Assembly (NCBI GenBank): GCA_934539585.1
Contig: CAKTCT010000011.1
Coordinates: 1 to 64,000, forward strand
Reading direction: 5' to 3'
Origin: an uncultured Oscillospiraceae bacterium
Lineage (GTDB): Bacteria > Bacillota > Clostridia > Oscillospirales > Ruminococcaceae
Length of the DNA: 64,000 nucleotides
Part shown: positions 26,114-35,055 of the stretch, one piece after another
Layout of the letters: the number at the start of each line of letters is the position of its first letter
Position numbering within the stretch: the first letter of the stretch is position 1
Program-made: the position numbers and the translations under genes
Notes under the pieces: model-generated
The model's input: only the letters and a program-made list of their open reading frames with translations
Told to the model about the DNA's origin: nothing
Databases searched by the model: none

Positions 26114-27244
26114 TTATTCCGCAGCGGAGGGCGTCTCGTCCGCCGGAGCTTCGGCGGGGGCGGGTTCCTTCGCGGCTTTCTCGGTATCCAGAGGACCGCT
26201 TTCGGGCCGGATGTCGATCTTGTATCCGGTCAGCTTGGCGGCCAGCTTGGCGTTCTGGCCCTTGTTGCCGATGGCCAGGGACAGCTGATTGTCCGGGACG
26301 ATGACCCGGCAGACCCGCTCGTCGCCGGGCAGGATTTCCACGCCCAGCACCGTGGCGGGGGAGAGGGCCTGGGTGACGAACTCGGCGTCGTCCTCGCTGT
26401 ATTTCACAATGTCGATCTTTTCGCCCTTGAGCTCGGCCACCACCGCCGAAATCCGGCTGCCCTTGGGGCCGATGCAGGCGCCGATGGGATCGACGTCGGG
26501 GTTTTTGCTCCAGACGGCCATCTTGGTCCGGGAGCCGGCCTCTCGGGAAATGGCTTTGATTTCCACGGTGCCGTCGAAGATTTCAGGAACCTCCCGCTCA
26601 AAGAGCCGCTTGACCAGATCCTTGTGGGTCCGGGAGATTTTTAAGGAGCAGCGGCGCTCCAGGTTGACCACGTCCACGACGTAGACCTTGATCCGGTCGC
26701 CTTCCTTGAGGTTGTCGTTGGGGAGCTGTTCATTTTTGAAGAGCAGCACCTCGTTGCGGTCGATCTCCAGGGTGGCGTTGCCGGTGGCGGGCTCCACCTT
26801 CTGGACCACGCCGGTGACGACCTCGTAGACCTTGTTCTGGAACTGGGCCACCAGCTGGGAGCGCTCGGCCTCCCGGATGCCCTGCCGGATGACGTGCTTG
26901 GCAGTCTGGGCGGCGATGCGGCCGAACTGCTTGGTGTCCAGCTGCATCTCGATGGGCTGGCCCACCCGGGCGGCGGGATCGTAGGCGACGGCCTCGTCTA
27001 AGAGGATTTCGGTCTCCGGGTCCTCCACGTACTCGTCCACCACCATCTTGGTGATGGAGACGGTGAACTGACCCTTTTCGGGATTGATGACCACGTTGAC
27101 GTTGTCCGTGACCTGGTAATCCCGCTTGACGGCAATGACGATGGCGTTGGTGATTTTTTCAATGAGGTAGTCCGCGCTGATGCCCTTTTCCATTTCCAGG
27201 AGCTGGAGCGCGTCGAAAAAATCTTTCATTTCTTTGGTGTTCAT
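26114..27244 (-). CDS. nusA: Transcription termination/antitermination factor NusA
   Basis: 376 aa, the typical length for Gram-positive NusA without the C-terminal repeats of E. coli. N-terminal RNA polymerase-binding domain (1-125), S1 domain (about 130-200), then two KH domains with VDPIGACIGPKGSRI (about 243) and LAIGNKGQNAKLAA (about 315). The tail is Ala/Pro/Glu-rich. GGAGG precedes the ATG. Confidence 0.97.
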   Translation of the reverse strand: MNTKEMKDFFDALQLLEMEKGISADYLIEKITNAIVIAVKRDYQVTDNVNVVINPEKGQFTVSITKMVVDEYVEDPETEILLDEAVAYDPAARVGQPIEMQLDTKQFGRIAAQTAKHVIRQGIREAERSQLVAQFQNKVYEVVTGVVQKVEPATGNATLEIDRNEVLLFKNEQLPNDNLKEGDRIKVYVVDVVNLERRCSLKISRTHKDLVKRLFEREVPEIFDGTVEIKAISREAGSRTKMAVWSKNPDVDPIGACIGPKGSRISAVVAELKGEKIDIVKYSEDDAEFVTQALSPATVLGVEILPGDERVCRVIVPDNQLSLAIGNKGQNAKLAAKLTGYKIDIRPESGPLDTEKAAKEPAPAEAPADETPSAAE

Positions 27245-27274
27245 GTTGACCCTCCAATTTTATGAACGGCTTTT

Positions 27275-27745
27275 TTAAAACGGCATATCATCCTTGCGGC
27301 GGACGAAGCGGAGCTCCGAAAGGACCAGTTCGTGGTCCTCGCCGTCGGCATCCGTGACGACAATGGTCTTTCCCTTGTACTCCTTCAAGGTGCAGACCGG
27401 TTCCTTTTCCCCCTTCAGAGGCTGGAACAGGCCCACCGTGACCTTCTGGCCCAGGGTCTGTTCAAAGTGAAAGTCCCGTTCCAGGGTCCGGTCCATTCCC
27501 GCGGACCACACCTCCAGATAGTAGCTCTGGGGGATGGGGTCGGCCTCGTCCAGCAAGGGGTCGATTTTCCGGCTCATGGCCTCGCAGGAGTTGATGTCCA
27601 CGCCGCCTTCCTTATCAATGAGGATGCGGAGGAAGTAGCTGGCGCCCTCTTTTTCGAAGCGGACGTCCCAGAGGGAGAGTCCCAGCTCCCTGGCAACGGG
27701 CTCGGCCAGATCCCAGACCTTTGCGATGATGCTGCTTTTGCTCAT
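27275..27745 (-). CDS. rimP: Ribosome maturation factor RimP
   Basis: 156 aa. N-terminal domain with GLSLWDVRFEKEG (about 22-34) and LRILIDKEGGVDINSCE (about 38-54), then YYLEVWSAGMDRTL, matching the usual Y-x-L-E-V-S-S-P-G-x-x-R-x-L box with a S-P to W-S-A change. The first gene of the operon that runs to ribF. ATG 27745 was chosen because the upstream in-frame GTG is part of the Shine-Dalgarno site. Confidence 0.95.
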   Translation of the reverse strand: MSKSSIIAKVWDLAEPVARELGLSLWDVRFEKEGASYFLRILIDKEGGVDINSCEAMSRKIDPLLDEADPIPQSYYLEVWSAGMDRTLERDFHFEQTLGQKVTVGLFQPLKGEKEPVCTLKEYKGKTIVVTDADGEDHELVLSELRFVRRKDDMPF

Positions 27746-27862
27746 GCTTTCCACCTTTCTTGATTTTCAGCGGAATCCTCTGCCGGGGAGAAAAGTCCCC
27801 AACATAAACGAAAGACCGGGAAGTTCCCAGCCTTTCTATCATTCCATATTCTATCTTGCAAT

Positions 27863-27891
27863 AGTATACCACACCGCCGCCCGGATTGCAA
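27863..27891 (-). promoter_or_regulatory. Promoter of the rimP-nusA-infB-ribF operon
   Basis: Minus strand TTGCAA (27886-27891), 17 bp, TATACT (27863-27868), with TG one base before the -10. The transcript leader is about 110 nt. Confidence 0.85.
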
Positions 27892-27965
27892 GAGATTTCC
27901 GCGATTTTTTTGAATTTCCGGAAAATCCAGGCAGAAAAGACGAAATTTCCGAATTTGTTCAAAAA

Positions 27966-28029
27966 ATAGTAACACTTTTCCCGAAAGAATCTGTTACTAT
28001 TTGTAATAGAAATTGTAATCATTTGTAAC
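27966..28029. promoter_or_regulatory. Inverted repeat plus three TTGTAA[T/C] direct repeats (candidate operator)
   Basis: ATAGTAACA and TGTTACTAT form perfect 9-bp arms 17 bp apart. Immediately after come TTGTAAT (28001-28007), TTGTAAT (28013-28019) and TTGTAAC (28023-28029), spaced 12 and 10 bp. They lie 45-135 bp upstream of the CdaR-like gene's -10, so an operator or activator site is plausible. The binding protein is unknown. Confidence 0.45.
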
Positions 28030-28073
28030 TTTTGGGGTTCGACGAAAAACTTCCAAAAAAATGCCGGAATTCC

Positions 28074-28105
28074 TTGCTTTTTTTCGAAAAATGCGCTAAT
28101 ATAAT
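28074..28105 (+). promoter_or_regulatory. Promoter of the CdaR-like gene
   Basis: TTGCTT (28074-28079) with two overlapping -10 candidates: TAATAT at 17 bp (28097-28102) and TATAAT at 20 bp (28100-28105). About 95 nt before the ATG. Confidence 0.6.
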
Positions 28106-28198
28106 AAGTGTATACTTGGGGTCATTGCGGGCATTTCCGGTATCGCCTGCGGAAGAATACCCGAAATCACATCATTTGAACAAAAGGGGTAGTATATT

Positions 28199-29284
28199 AT
28201 GTCGAATCGTCTTTTTCAGGGCGTCGTCCATCAGATGCGCGACACCATCGACCGCGTCATCGGCGTGATCGATGAAACCGCCTCCATCATCGCGTGCAGC
28301 GACCTGTCCAAGATCGGAACCAACAGCGATTATTATGCGGCGGATTTCGGTGATTCCCACGATGTTTTTGTCCGGGACGGCTATACCTATAAGCCCTTCG
28401 GACCCCACATCAAGGCGGATTACGCCGTCTTTGTCGAGGGCTCCGATGAAATGGCCGCCCGCTACGCCTCCATCCTGGCCATTTCCCTTTCCAGCATCAA
28501 GCAGTACTACGACGAAAAATACGACCGGAACAACTTCATCAAGAACGTGGTTCTGGACAACATCCTCCCCGGCGACATCTACATCAAGGCCCGGGAGCTT
28601 CACTTCAACATCGACGTCAACCGGGTGGCCTTGCTGATCCGGGTGGTTTCCACCAACGACGTTTCCGCCTATGAGGTCATCCAGAACCTCTTCCCGGACA
28701 AGCAGAAGGACTTCGTCTTCAACATCAGCGAAAACGACATCGTCCTCATCAAGGAGATCAAAGCCGGCATCGAGTCCAAGGACCTGGAAAAGCTGGCCCG
28801 CTCCATCGTGGACACCCTGAGCTCCGAGTTCTACACCAAAGCCGTGGTCGGCATCGGCACCTCCGTGGTCGGCGTCAAGGACCTGGCCCGCTCCTTCAAG
28901 GAGGCCCAGATCGCCCTGGAAGTCGGCAAGGTCTTCGATACCGACGAATCCATCGTCAGCTACGACAACCTGGGCATCGCCCGGCTGATCTACCAGCTGC
29001 CCACCACCCTCTGCGAGACCTTCCTGAAAGAGGTCTTCAAGACCGGCTCCATCGACTCCCTGGACCATGAAACCCTGTTCACCATCCACCGGTTCTTCGA
29101 GAACAACCTGAACGTTTCCGAGACCTCCCGGAAGCTCTTTGTCCACCGGAACACCCTGGTGTACCGCCTGGAGAAGATCAAAAAGCTCACCGGCCTAGAT
29201 CTCCGGGAATTTGACGATGCGATCATCTTCAAGATCGCCCTTATGGTCAAGAAATACCTGACCTCCAATCCGATGAAGTTCTAA
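28199..29284 (+). CDS. PucR/CdaR-type helix-turn-helix regulator
   Basis: 361 aa. An N-terminal sensory part (1-125) and a middle GGDEF-like/CdaR domain (about 130-270) precede a C-terminal PucR-type HTH: FFENNLNVSETSRKLFVHRNTLVYRLEKI (about 299-327), the conserved N-x-N-x-x-x-T-A/S-x-x-L-x-x-H-R-N-T-L-x-Y-R-L block. Such regulators respond to small metabolites. It sits directly before ftsEX but has its own terminator, so a role in cell-wall control is only suggested by position. The repeats upstream may be its own operator. Confidence 0.85.
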   Translation: MSNRLFQGVVHQMRDTIDRVIGVIDETASIIACSDLSKIGTNSDYYAADFGDSHDVFVRDGYTYKPFGPHIKADYAVFVEGSDEMAARYASILAISLSSIKQYYDEKYDRNNFIKNVVLDNILPGDIYIKARELHFNIDVNRVALLIRVVSTNDVSAYEVIQNLFPDKQKDFVFNISENDIVLIKEIKAGIESKDLEKLARSIVDTLSSEFYTKAVVGIGTSVVGVKDLARSFKEAQIALEVGKVFDTDESIVSYDNLGIARLIYQLPTTLCETFLKEVFKTGSIDSLDHETLFTIHRFFENNLNVSETSRKLFVHRNTLVYRLEKIKKLTGLDLREFDDAIIFKIALMVKKYLTSNPMKF

Positions 29285-29312
29285 TGAATCCCGGCGGCTT
29301 CCGCCGGTTCAG

Positions 29313-29366
29313 CCGGGGCCCTCGGCGGTTTCCGCCTAAAGAAAGAGAGGGCCCCGGATTTCTTTT
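29313..29366 (+). terminator. Terminator after the CdaR-like gene
   Basis: A perfect 11-bp GC-rich stem (29313-29323 with 29347-29357) with a 23-nt loop that can itself fold, followed by ATTTCTTTT. Confidence 0.8.
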
Positions 29367-29404
29367 GCAGCAAAATCCATGGGCGCGAGAAAGGATGCGG
29401 GTAC

Positions 29405-30091
29405 ATGATTGATCTGATCGACGTCTCTTTTTCCTATGACAATGGGACCGAGGCGCTGCACAACGTCAACCTCCGGGTGGATAACGGAGAATTCGCCTTT
29501 ATCGTCGGCTCCTCCGGCGCGGGCAAAAGCTCCATTATCAAGCTCCTCCTCCGGGAGACCCAGGCCACCGAGGGCACGGTCATTGTCAACGGCTACAACT
29601 TGAATCGGATGAAAAGCAGCCAGATTCCCAAATTCCGCCGGAGCATCGGCGTGGTGTTCCAGGATTTCCGGCTGATTCCCAATATGACGGTCTACGACAA
29701 CGTAGCGTTCAGCCTCCGGGTGACGGACGCCTCCACCAAACTGATCCGTCAGCAGGTCCCCTACACCCTGGAGCTTATGGAGCTCCAGGATAAAGCGCGG
29801 AAGTACCCCTATGAGCTCTCCGGCGGCGAGCAGCAGCGGGTGGCCCTGGCCAGAGCTCTGGTCAACGACCCGCCCCTGATCATCGCCGACGAGCCCACCG
29901 GCAACATCGACCCGGAATTCTCCTACGAGATCGTGGAGATGCTCCGGGCCATCAACCGCTGCGGCACCACCATTGTAATGGTCACACACGAGCACGAAAT
30001 GGTCAAATATTTCGGCGGACGCACCATCAACATCGAGGACGGCGTCGTGGTCTTTGACGATTACATAGGAGGAGCCAATGCGAGCAAGTAG
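29405..30091 (+). CDS. ftsE: Cell division ATP-binding protein FtsE
   Basis: 228 aa ABC ATPase. Walker A GSSGAGKS (35-42), Q-loop VFQDFRL (about 85), signature [17 protein letters not shown] (about 137-153) and Walker B LIIADEPT (about 158-165). With FtsX it transmits ATP hydrolysis to peptidoglycan hydrolases at the outer face. It overlaps ftsX by 14 nt. Confidence 0.97.
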   Translation: MIDLIDVSFSYDNGTEALHNVNLRVDNGEFAFIVGSSGAGKSSIIKLLLRETQATEGTVIVNGYNLNRMKSSQIPKFRRSIGVVFQDFRLIPNMTVYDNVAFSLRVTDASTKLIRQQVPYTLELMELQDKARKYPYELSGGEQQRVALARALVNDPPLIIADEPTGNIDPEFSYEIVEMLRAINRCGTTIVMVTHEHEMVKYFGGRTINIEDGVVVFDDYIGGANASK

Positions 30092-30983
30092 TTTTCGGTA
30101 CTTAGTAAAAAGCGGCGTGAAAAATCTCTGGAACAACCGGATGATGACCATTGCCTCGGTGGGCACCCTCATCGCCTGCCTCCTCATCGTGGGCTTCGCC
30201 GTTTTGTTCAGCATCAACGTGGACAGCATCGTGGAGTACATGGGCCAGCAGAACGAGATCGTGGTCTTCATGGACCTGGACACTCCCGACGAATACATGA
30301 CCCTTATGAAAGACGACCTGGCGGCCCTGGACGGCCTGGGAGCGATCACCTACATCTCCCGGGACGAAGCCTTCGCGGAGTACAAGGCCAAGCTGGGGGA
30401 CAAGGCCGACATCCTGGACGGCATGGAGGATAACCATTACCTCCCCGCCAGCTTCCGCGCCAAGATCGCCGACCCGGAGAAGGTGGACGTCCTCATGACC
30501 TCCATCCGCCGGATGGACTACGTGGACGAGGTCCAGGCCCCCACGGACCTGGCCAAGACCCTGGTCAGCATCCGCCGGATGGTCAACACCCTGGGCGGAG
30601 CCGTCATTGCGGCCCTGGTGGCCGTTTCTCTGGTCATCATCACCAATACCATCCGGGCCTCGGTGTTCAACCGCCGGAAAGAGATCAACATCATGAAATA
30701 CGTGGGCGCCACCAACACCTTCATCCGGATTCCCTTCCTGGTGGAGGGGGTGCTCCTGGGCATTATCGCGGCCCTGGTGGCCTACCTGGCCATCTGGGGC
30801 GGCTATACGGTGTTCCTCCGGGCCATGTCCACGGAGTCCACCTCCTGGCTGGCCTCCATCACCCAGCATGTGGTGCCTTTCCAGAGCGTTTCCGCCAAGC
30901 TGATGGGCTGCTTCCTCCTGGCCGGCGTGCTTACCGGCGGCCTGGGCAGCACCTTCAGTATGCGGGGACACCTGAAGGTCTGA
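30078..30983 (+). CDS. ftsX: Cell division protein FtsX
   Basis: 301 aa, four membrane segments: about residues 22-46, then an extracellular domain (about 50-165) with the usual FVPGD/ERxxFxD-like region, then segments at about 176-196, 223-250 and 268-293. It forms the membrane half of FtsEX and activates extracellular hydrolases through its large loop. AGGAGG lies inside the ftsE coding region. Two coiled-coil M23 proteins follow and are its likely partners. Confidence 0.95.
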   Translation: MRASSFRYLVKSGVKNLWNNRMMTIASVGTLIACLLIVGFAVLFSINVDSIVEYMGQQNEIVVFMDLDTPDEYMTLMKDDLAALDGLGAITYISRDEAFAEYKAKLGDKADILDGMEDNHYLPASFRAKIADPEKVDVLMTSIRRMDYVDEVQAPTDLAKTLVSIRRMVNTLGGAVIAALVAVSLVIITNTIRASVFNRRKEINIMKYVGATNTFIRIPFLVEGVLLGIIAALVAYLAIWGGYTVFLRAMSTESTSWLASITQHVVPFQSVSAKLMGCFLLAGVLTGGLGSTFSMRGHLKV

Positions 30984-30997
30984 CGGGAGGCGGCAGT

Positions 30998-32221
30998 ATG
31001 CGCGGAAAACGAAGCGCCGCCCTGCTTCTGGCCCTGCTGGTAGCCGCGGCGGGACTTTACTCCGATTTCGGCAGGGAAGTCCCCACGGTCAGCGCCACCC
31101 TGACCTCCCAGAAATCCGACCTGGAAGCCCAGAAGGCCCGGATTCAGAAGGAGCTGGCCCAGATCGAGGCCGACCTGAAAGCCACCAGAAACAGCATTGC
31201 GGAGCAGGAGCAGTACCAGGCCGCCCTTGCCCAGAAGATCAAGCTGAACCAGGACAAGCTGACCGTCATGGAGCAGGAGCTCACCGCCCTCTCCGAGGAG
31301 CTTTCCGAAAAAGAAGCCGAGCTTGCCCAAAAGGAAACGGAGATCGCCGGCAAAGAAGCGGAGATTTCCGACGCCTACGAGCAGTACAAGCAGCGGATGC
31401 GCGTCACCTATATGACCGGGGAGACTTCCGCTCTGGAGATGCTCTTTTCCGCCGACAGCTTCGCGGATTTCCTCACTAACATCGAGATGATGAAGGCCAT
31501 CGCCGCCCACGACGCGGACCTGGTGGACTCCCTGGAAAGCCAGAAATCCCAGCTGCAATCCGCCCGGACCAACCTGGAGCAGACCAAAGCCGAGCTGGAG
31601 GAGCAGCAGGCCGCCGTCGCCGCCAGCCGCGCGGAGATGGAAGCCGCCAACCAGCAGCTCCAGGCCGACTATGAGGAAAGCAAGACCGCTACCCAGGACC
31701 TGGAACAGGAGCGGAAAAACTTTGAAGCCAACCGGGCCCAGCGCCAGAAGGAAGCCAAGGAGATCGACAACGAGATCCAGAGCATCCTGGCGGAGATCGC
31801 CCGGCAGAACACCGGCAGCGGCATCATCACCGAACAGGGCTTCCTCTGGCCCCTGCCGGGATATTCCAACGTAAACTCCGGCTACGGCTGGCGCTGGGAC
31901 AACTCGGACTTCCACACAGGCCTGGACCTGGGGGGCTCCGGGGTCTACGGCGCCAATATCGTGGCGGCCAAGTCCGGGGTAGTGGTCAGCTCCATGACCC
32001 ACTGGAGCTACGGCAACAATGTGGTCATCAACCACGGCGATGGCTATGTCACCCTCTACGCCCACTGCTCCCAGCTGCTGGTCAGGCCCGGGGACACCGT
32101 GACCCAGGGTCAAATCATCGCCAAGGTGGGTGCAACGGGCAACGTCACCGGCCCCCACCTTCACTTTGAAGTCTATTATAACGGCGTTCGCCAGAATCCC
32201 GCCGGACTGATCCGGTACTGA
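30998..32221 (+). CDS. Coiled-coil M23 peptidoglycan hydrolase (EnvC-like), paralog 1
   Basis: 407 aa: signal peptide (about 1-28), a long Glu/Lys/Gln coiled coil (about 32-265) and a C-terminal M23/LytM domain (about 285-405). The metal motif is complete: H-x-x-x-D in FHTGLDLGG, YAHC, and HLHFE. So it may be an active DD/DL-endopeptidase rather than a degenerate EnvC activator. It starts 14 nt after ftsX, so control by FtsEX through the coiled coil is likely by analogy. Confidence 0.9.
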   Translation: MRGKRSAALLLALLVAAAGLYSDFGREVPTVSATLTSQKSDLEAQKARIQKELAQIEADLKATRNSIAEQEQYQAALAQKIKLNQDKLTVMEQELTALSEELSEKEAELAQKETEIAGKEAEISDAYEQYKQRMRVTYMTGETSALEMLFSADSFADFLTNIEMMKAIAAHDADLVDSLESQKSQLQSARTNLEQTKAELEEQQAAVAASRAEMEAANQQLQADYEESKTATQDLEQERKNFEANRAQRQKEAKEIDNEIQSILAEIARQNTGSGIITEQGFLWPLPGYSNVNSGYGWRWDNSDFHTGLDLGGSGVYGANIVAAKSGVVVSSMTHWSYGNNVVINHGDGYVTLYAHCSQLLVRPGDTVTQGQIIAKVGATGNVTGPHLHFEVYYNGVRQNPAGLIRY

Positions 32222-32243
32222 CCCTTGGGAAAGGAGCGTTTTT

Positions 32244-33440
32244 ATGAAATTCCGGAAAATCGCCGCCGCCACCGCCGCCTTTGTGGTGGCCCTGACGGCC
32301 GTCACCTACTCCGCGCCGGAGGCGGAGGTCCACGCGGCCTCCCTTTCCAACCTGCAAACCGAAAAGCAGAAGCTCCAGGCAGAGATCAACCAAGTTACCA
32401 AAGAACTGAAGGAAGCCAAAAACGACCTGGCCAAAGAGGCCCAGTACCAGGCGTCCCTGTCCCAGCAGATCAAGCTGAACCTCCAGAAGGTGGAGGTCAT
32501 GAGCCAGGAGCTGACCATCCTGGGCGAAGAACTGGACCAGAAGGAGCTGGAGCTGGAGGAGACCTCCCAGGAGCTGGACCAGAAGGAGCAGGAGATCGAC
32601 AGCACCTACGAGCAGTACAAGCAGCGGATGCGGGTCATGTACATGGCGGGGGAGACCTCCACCCTGGAAATGCTTTTCGCCGCCGACAGCTTCGCGGATT
32701 TCCTCACCAATATCGAGATGATGAAGGCCATCACCGCCCACGACACCGAGCTCCTGGACACCCTGGAGGTCCAGAAGCGGAGCATTACCAACCAGAAGAC
32801 CCAGGTGGAGCGGCTGAAAGCCGAGATTCAGGAGCAGCAGGCCCAGGTCACGGCCAGCAAAGCCGACCTGGAGCAGACCAACCAGCAGCTCCAGACCGCC
32901 TATGAAGAAAGCAAGACCGCCATGCAGGACATCGAGCTGGAAAAACAGCAGTACGAGGCCAACCTGGCGGAGAAAAACAAGCAGGCCGCCCAGGTCCAGA
33001 GCGAGATCGACGCCATTTACGCCGCCCTGGCCGCCAGCAGCTCCAGCAGCTCCACCATGAAGGACGGCAAGTTCATCTGGCCGCTGCCGGGATACACCTA
33101 CATCACCTCCGGATATGGCGCCCGCTGGGGCTCCACCCACACCGGCATCGACATCAGCGGCGGCGGATGCTACGGCGCGGGGATCGTTGCGGCGGCCTCC
33201 GGCACCGTGATCCGGGCGGCCACCCATTGGAGCTACGGCAACTACGTCATCGTGGACCACGGCGGTGGATACACCACCCTCTACGCCCACTGCTCCAAGC
33301 TGCTGGTCAGCGTGGGCCAGAACGTAGCCGCCGGGGAAAAGATCGCCCTGGTGGGCTCCACCGGCCAGTCCACCGGCCCGCACCTCCATTTTGAGGTGCG
33401 GATCAACGGCAAGACCCAGAACCCCCGGAACTTTGTCTGA
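32244..33440 (+). CDS. Coiled-coil M23 peptidoglycan hydrolase (EnvC-like), paralog 2
   Basis: 398 aa, clearly a tandem paralog of the previous gene with the same layout: signal peptide (about 1-31), coiled coil (about 33-265), Ser-rich hinge (SSSSS at about 268) and M23 domain. The zinc motifs are complete (HTGIDISGG, YAHC, HLHFE). The coiled coils share nearly the same middle segment (YEQYKQRMRV-x-YM-x-GETS-x-LEMLF), so both probably dock to the same FtsX loop. A terminator follows. Confidence 0.9.
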   Translation: MKFRKIAAATAAFVVALTAVTYSAPEAEVHAASLSNLQTEKQKLQAEINQVTKELKEAKNDLAKEAQYQASLSQQIKLNLQKVEVMSQELTILGEELDQKELELEETSQELDQKEQEIDSTYEQYKQRMRVMYMAGETSTLEMLFAADSFADFLTNIEMMKAITAHDTELLDTLEVQKRSITNQKTQVERLKAEIQEQQAQVTASKADLEQTNQQLQTAYEESKTAMQDIELEKQQYEANLAEKNKQAAQVQSEIDAIYAALAASSSSSSTMKDGKFIWPLPGYTYITSGYGARWGSTHTGIDISGGGCYGAGIVAAASGTVIRAATHWSYGNYVIVDHGGGYTTLYAHCSKLLVSVGQNVAAGEKIALVGSTGQSTGPHLHFEVRINGKTQNPRNFV

Positions 33441-33499
33441 GAAAGTTCAGAAAATGTTTTCACCCACCCCGAAAAAATGCTCATATTTTTGTAGAGAAT

Positions 33500-33533
33500 A
33501 AAAACAGGAGCGAGTGGATTCGCTCCTGTTTTT
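33500..33533 (+). terminator. Terminator closing ftsEX-M23 operon
   Basis: Stem AAAACAGGAGCGA / TCGCTCCTGTTTT with a 6-nt loop and T run (33501-33513, 33520-33533). Confidence 0.93.
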
Positions 33534-33598
33534 GCGGGACGTTTTTCCGCTGCGGAACGTCTCCGGCACAATTGACGCAGAGGAGAAAAGAGGCATCC

Positions 33599-34789
33599 AT
33601 GAACAAGAAGGTTTCCCTTGGGGCGGCGATCTGCTTTATGGCCATAGCGGCAGCCGTTACCTTCACCATTACCATGTATTTTTCCCTGAACATCTTCAAC
33701 TCCAAAATCGCCAACGTCACCGAGCGGGACAACTTCTACGACAAGATCGAGGAGATCGACACCATCGTCCGCAACAACTTCCTGGACCCCATCGACGAGG
33801 ACCAGCTGATGGACTCCGTGGCCGACGGCTACATGGCGGGCCTGGACGATCCCTACGCCCGCTACATGAACCAGGAGGAGTATAAAGCCTACCAGATGGA
33901 CAACGCCGGCGAGCTTGTAGGCATCGGCGTCACCGTCCGGATGGACGACAGCGGCTACATCCTGGTGGACAGCGTGGAGGAAGGCTCCCCTGCGGAAAAC
34001 GCCGGCATCCTGGCCGGAGACCTGATCATCAGGGTCGGCGACGTGGACGTCCTCACAGCAGGCTATTCCGAATCGGTCAGCGCCGTCCGGGGCGAGGAGG
34101 GGACCACGGTCCAGCTCACCGTCCGCCGGGATAACGAGGACATCCAGCTGGAAGCCGTGCGGAAGCTGATCAAATCCACCACCATCAGCTACCGGATGAT
34201 CGGCGAGGACGGCTATATCCACATCTCCAAGTTCAACGAGACCACCGCCTCCGACTTCAAAAACGCCGTAGCCGACCTGCGCTCCCAGGGCGCCACCGGC
34301 CTGATTTTCGACGTCCGGAACAACCCCGGCGGCCTTCTGGACAGTGTGGCCGAAGTCCTGGATTACCTCCTCCCCGAGGGCCCCATCGTCTCCGCCACCA
34401 ACAAGAAAGGCGAGACCCGGGTGCTCTATGAGTCCGACGCAAACTCCGTGGACCTGCCCATGATCGTCCTCTGCAACGGCGAAACCGCCAGCGCCGGCGA
34501 GCTGTTCTCCGCCGCCCTCCGGGACTACAAAAAAGCGGAGCTGGTGGGCGTCAACACCTACGGCAAAGGCATCATGCAGACCGCCTACACCCTGGCCGAC
34601 GGCTCGGCCCTGAGCCTGACCACCGACTACTACAACCCGCCCTCCGGCATCAACTTCCACGGCGTGGGACTGAAGCCCGACTACGAGGTCAAGCTCACCG
34701 CCGACCAGGAACTGAACATCTTCTCCCTGGACGAAAACACCGACCCCCAGCTCCAAAAGGCCATCACCGTGCTGAATTCCCAGAAATAA
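33599..34789 (+). CDS. ctpA: C-terminal processing protease CtpA (S41) with PDZ domain
   Basis: 396 aa. N-terminal signal anchor (about residues 7-27), a helical segment, PDZ domain (about 95-175, with GIGVTV and GSPAENAGI) and the S41 catalytic core: nucleophile Ser in GETASAGELF (about 293) and Lys in NTYGKGIMQ (about 318). It degrades or processes cell-surface proteins; in several bacteria CtpA proteases control peptidoglycan hydrolases, which fits its place after the M23 genes. Start 33599 follows AGAGG; GTG/ATG codons upstream lack a site. Confidence 0.94.
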   Translation: MNKKVSLGAAICFMAIAAAVTFTITMYFSLNIFNSKIANVTERDNFYDKIEEIDTIVRNNFLDPIDEDQLMDSVADGYMAGLDDPYARYMNQEEYKAYQMDNAGELVGIGVTVRMDDSGYILVDSVEEGSPAENAGILAGDLIIRVGDVDVLTAGYSESVSAVRGEEGTTVQLTVRRDNEDIQLEAVRKLIKSTTISYRMIGEDGYIHISKFNETTASDFKNAVADLRSQGATGLIFDVRNNPGGLLDSVAEVLDYLLPEGPIVSATNKKGETRVLYESDANSVDLPMIVLCNGETASAGELFSAALRDYKKAELVGVNTYGKGIMQTAYTLADGSALSLTTDYYNPPSGINFHGVGLKPDYEVKLTADQELNIFSLDENTDPQLQKAITVLNSQK

Positions 34790-34794
34790 CCCCG

Positions 34795-34831
34795 AAAGCG
34801 GACGTCCGACCTCCTCGGACGTCCGCTTTTT
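34795..34831 (+). terminator. Terminator after ctpA
   Basis: A 15-bp perfect stem, AAAGCGGACGTCCGA with its complement (34795-34809, 34815-34829), ending in a T run. Confidence 0.93.
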
Positions 34832-34838
34832 CGCCGGA

Positions 34839-34867
34839 TTGACAATCCGCACCGGTTGTGCTATGAT
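34839..34867 (+). promoter_or_regulatory. Distal promoter upstream of apgM
   Basis: TTGACA (34839-34844), 17 bp, TATGAT (34862-34867), with TG one base before the -10. It would give a leader of about 180 nt before apgM, containing a 24-codon frame starting ATG 34905 with no Shine-Dalgarno. Confidence 0.75.
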
Positions 34868-34998
34868 AAAAGTACCGTATTCTGTTCAAATACGAATGTG
34901 TTTGATGGAAAAACAAAAGCGGCAATCCGTCCATGACTTACGCGGCAGACTGACATGTGTGTGCATAGGAAATACATAAATAAATTATGTGCTTTCTA

Positions 34999-35027
34999 TT
35001 GACGTACACTTTAAAATCTGCTATAAT
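34999..35027 (+). promoter_or_regulatory. Proximal promoter of apgM
   Basis: TTGACG (34999-35004), 17 bp, TATAAT (35022-35027), with TG one base before the -10, 29 bp before the ATG. Confidence 0.85.
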
Positions 35028-35055
35028 AAGGAACGGATTTTTATGAGGTGGATTC

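Larger units (their letters stand above)
27746..28198 (+). other. Divergent control region between rimP and the CdaR-like gene
   Basis: A 453-bp gene-free stretch, AT-rich for this window. It holds the rimP promoter (27863-27891, minus strand), a perfect inverted repeat ATAGTAACA / TGTTACTAT (27966-27974, 27992-28000), three spaced TTGTAA[T/C] repeats (28001-28029), and a promoter for the CdaR-like gene (28074-28105). No ORF worth calling. Confidence 0.8.
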
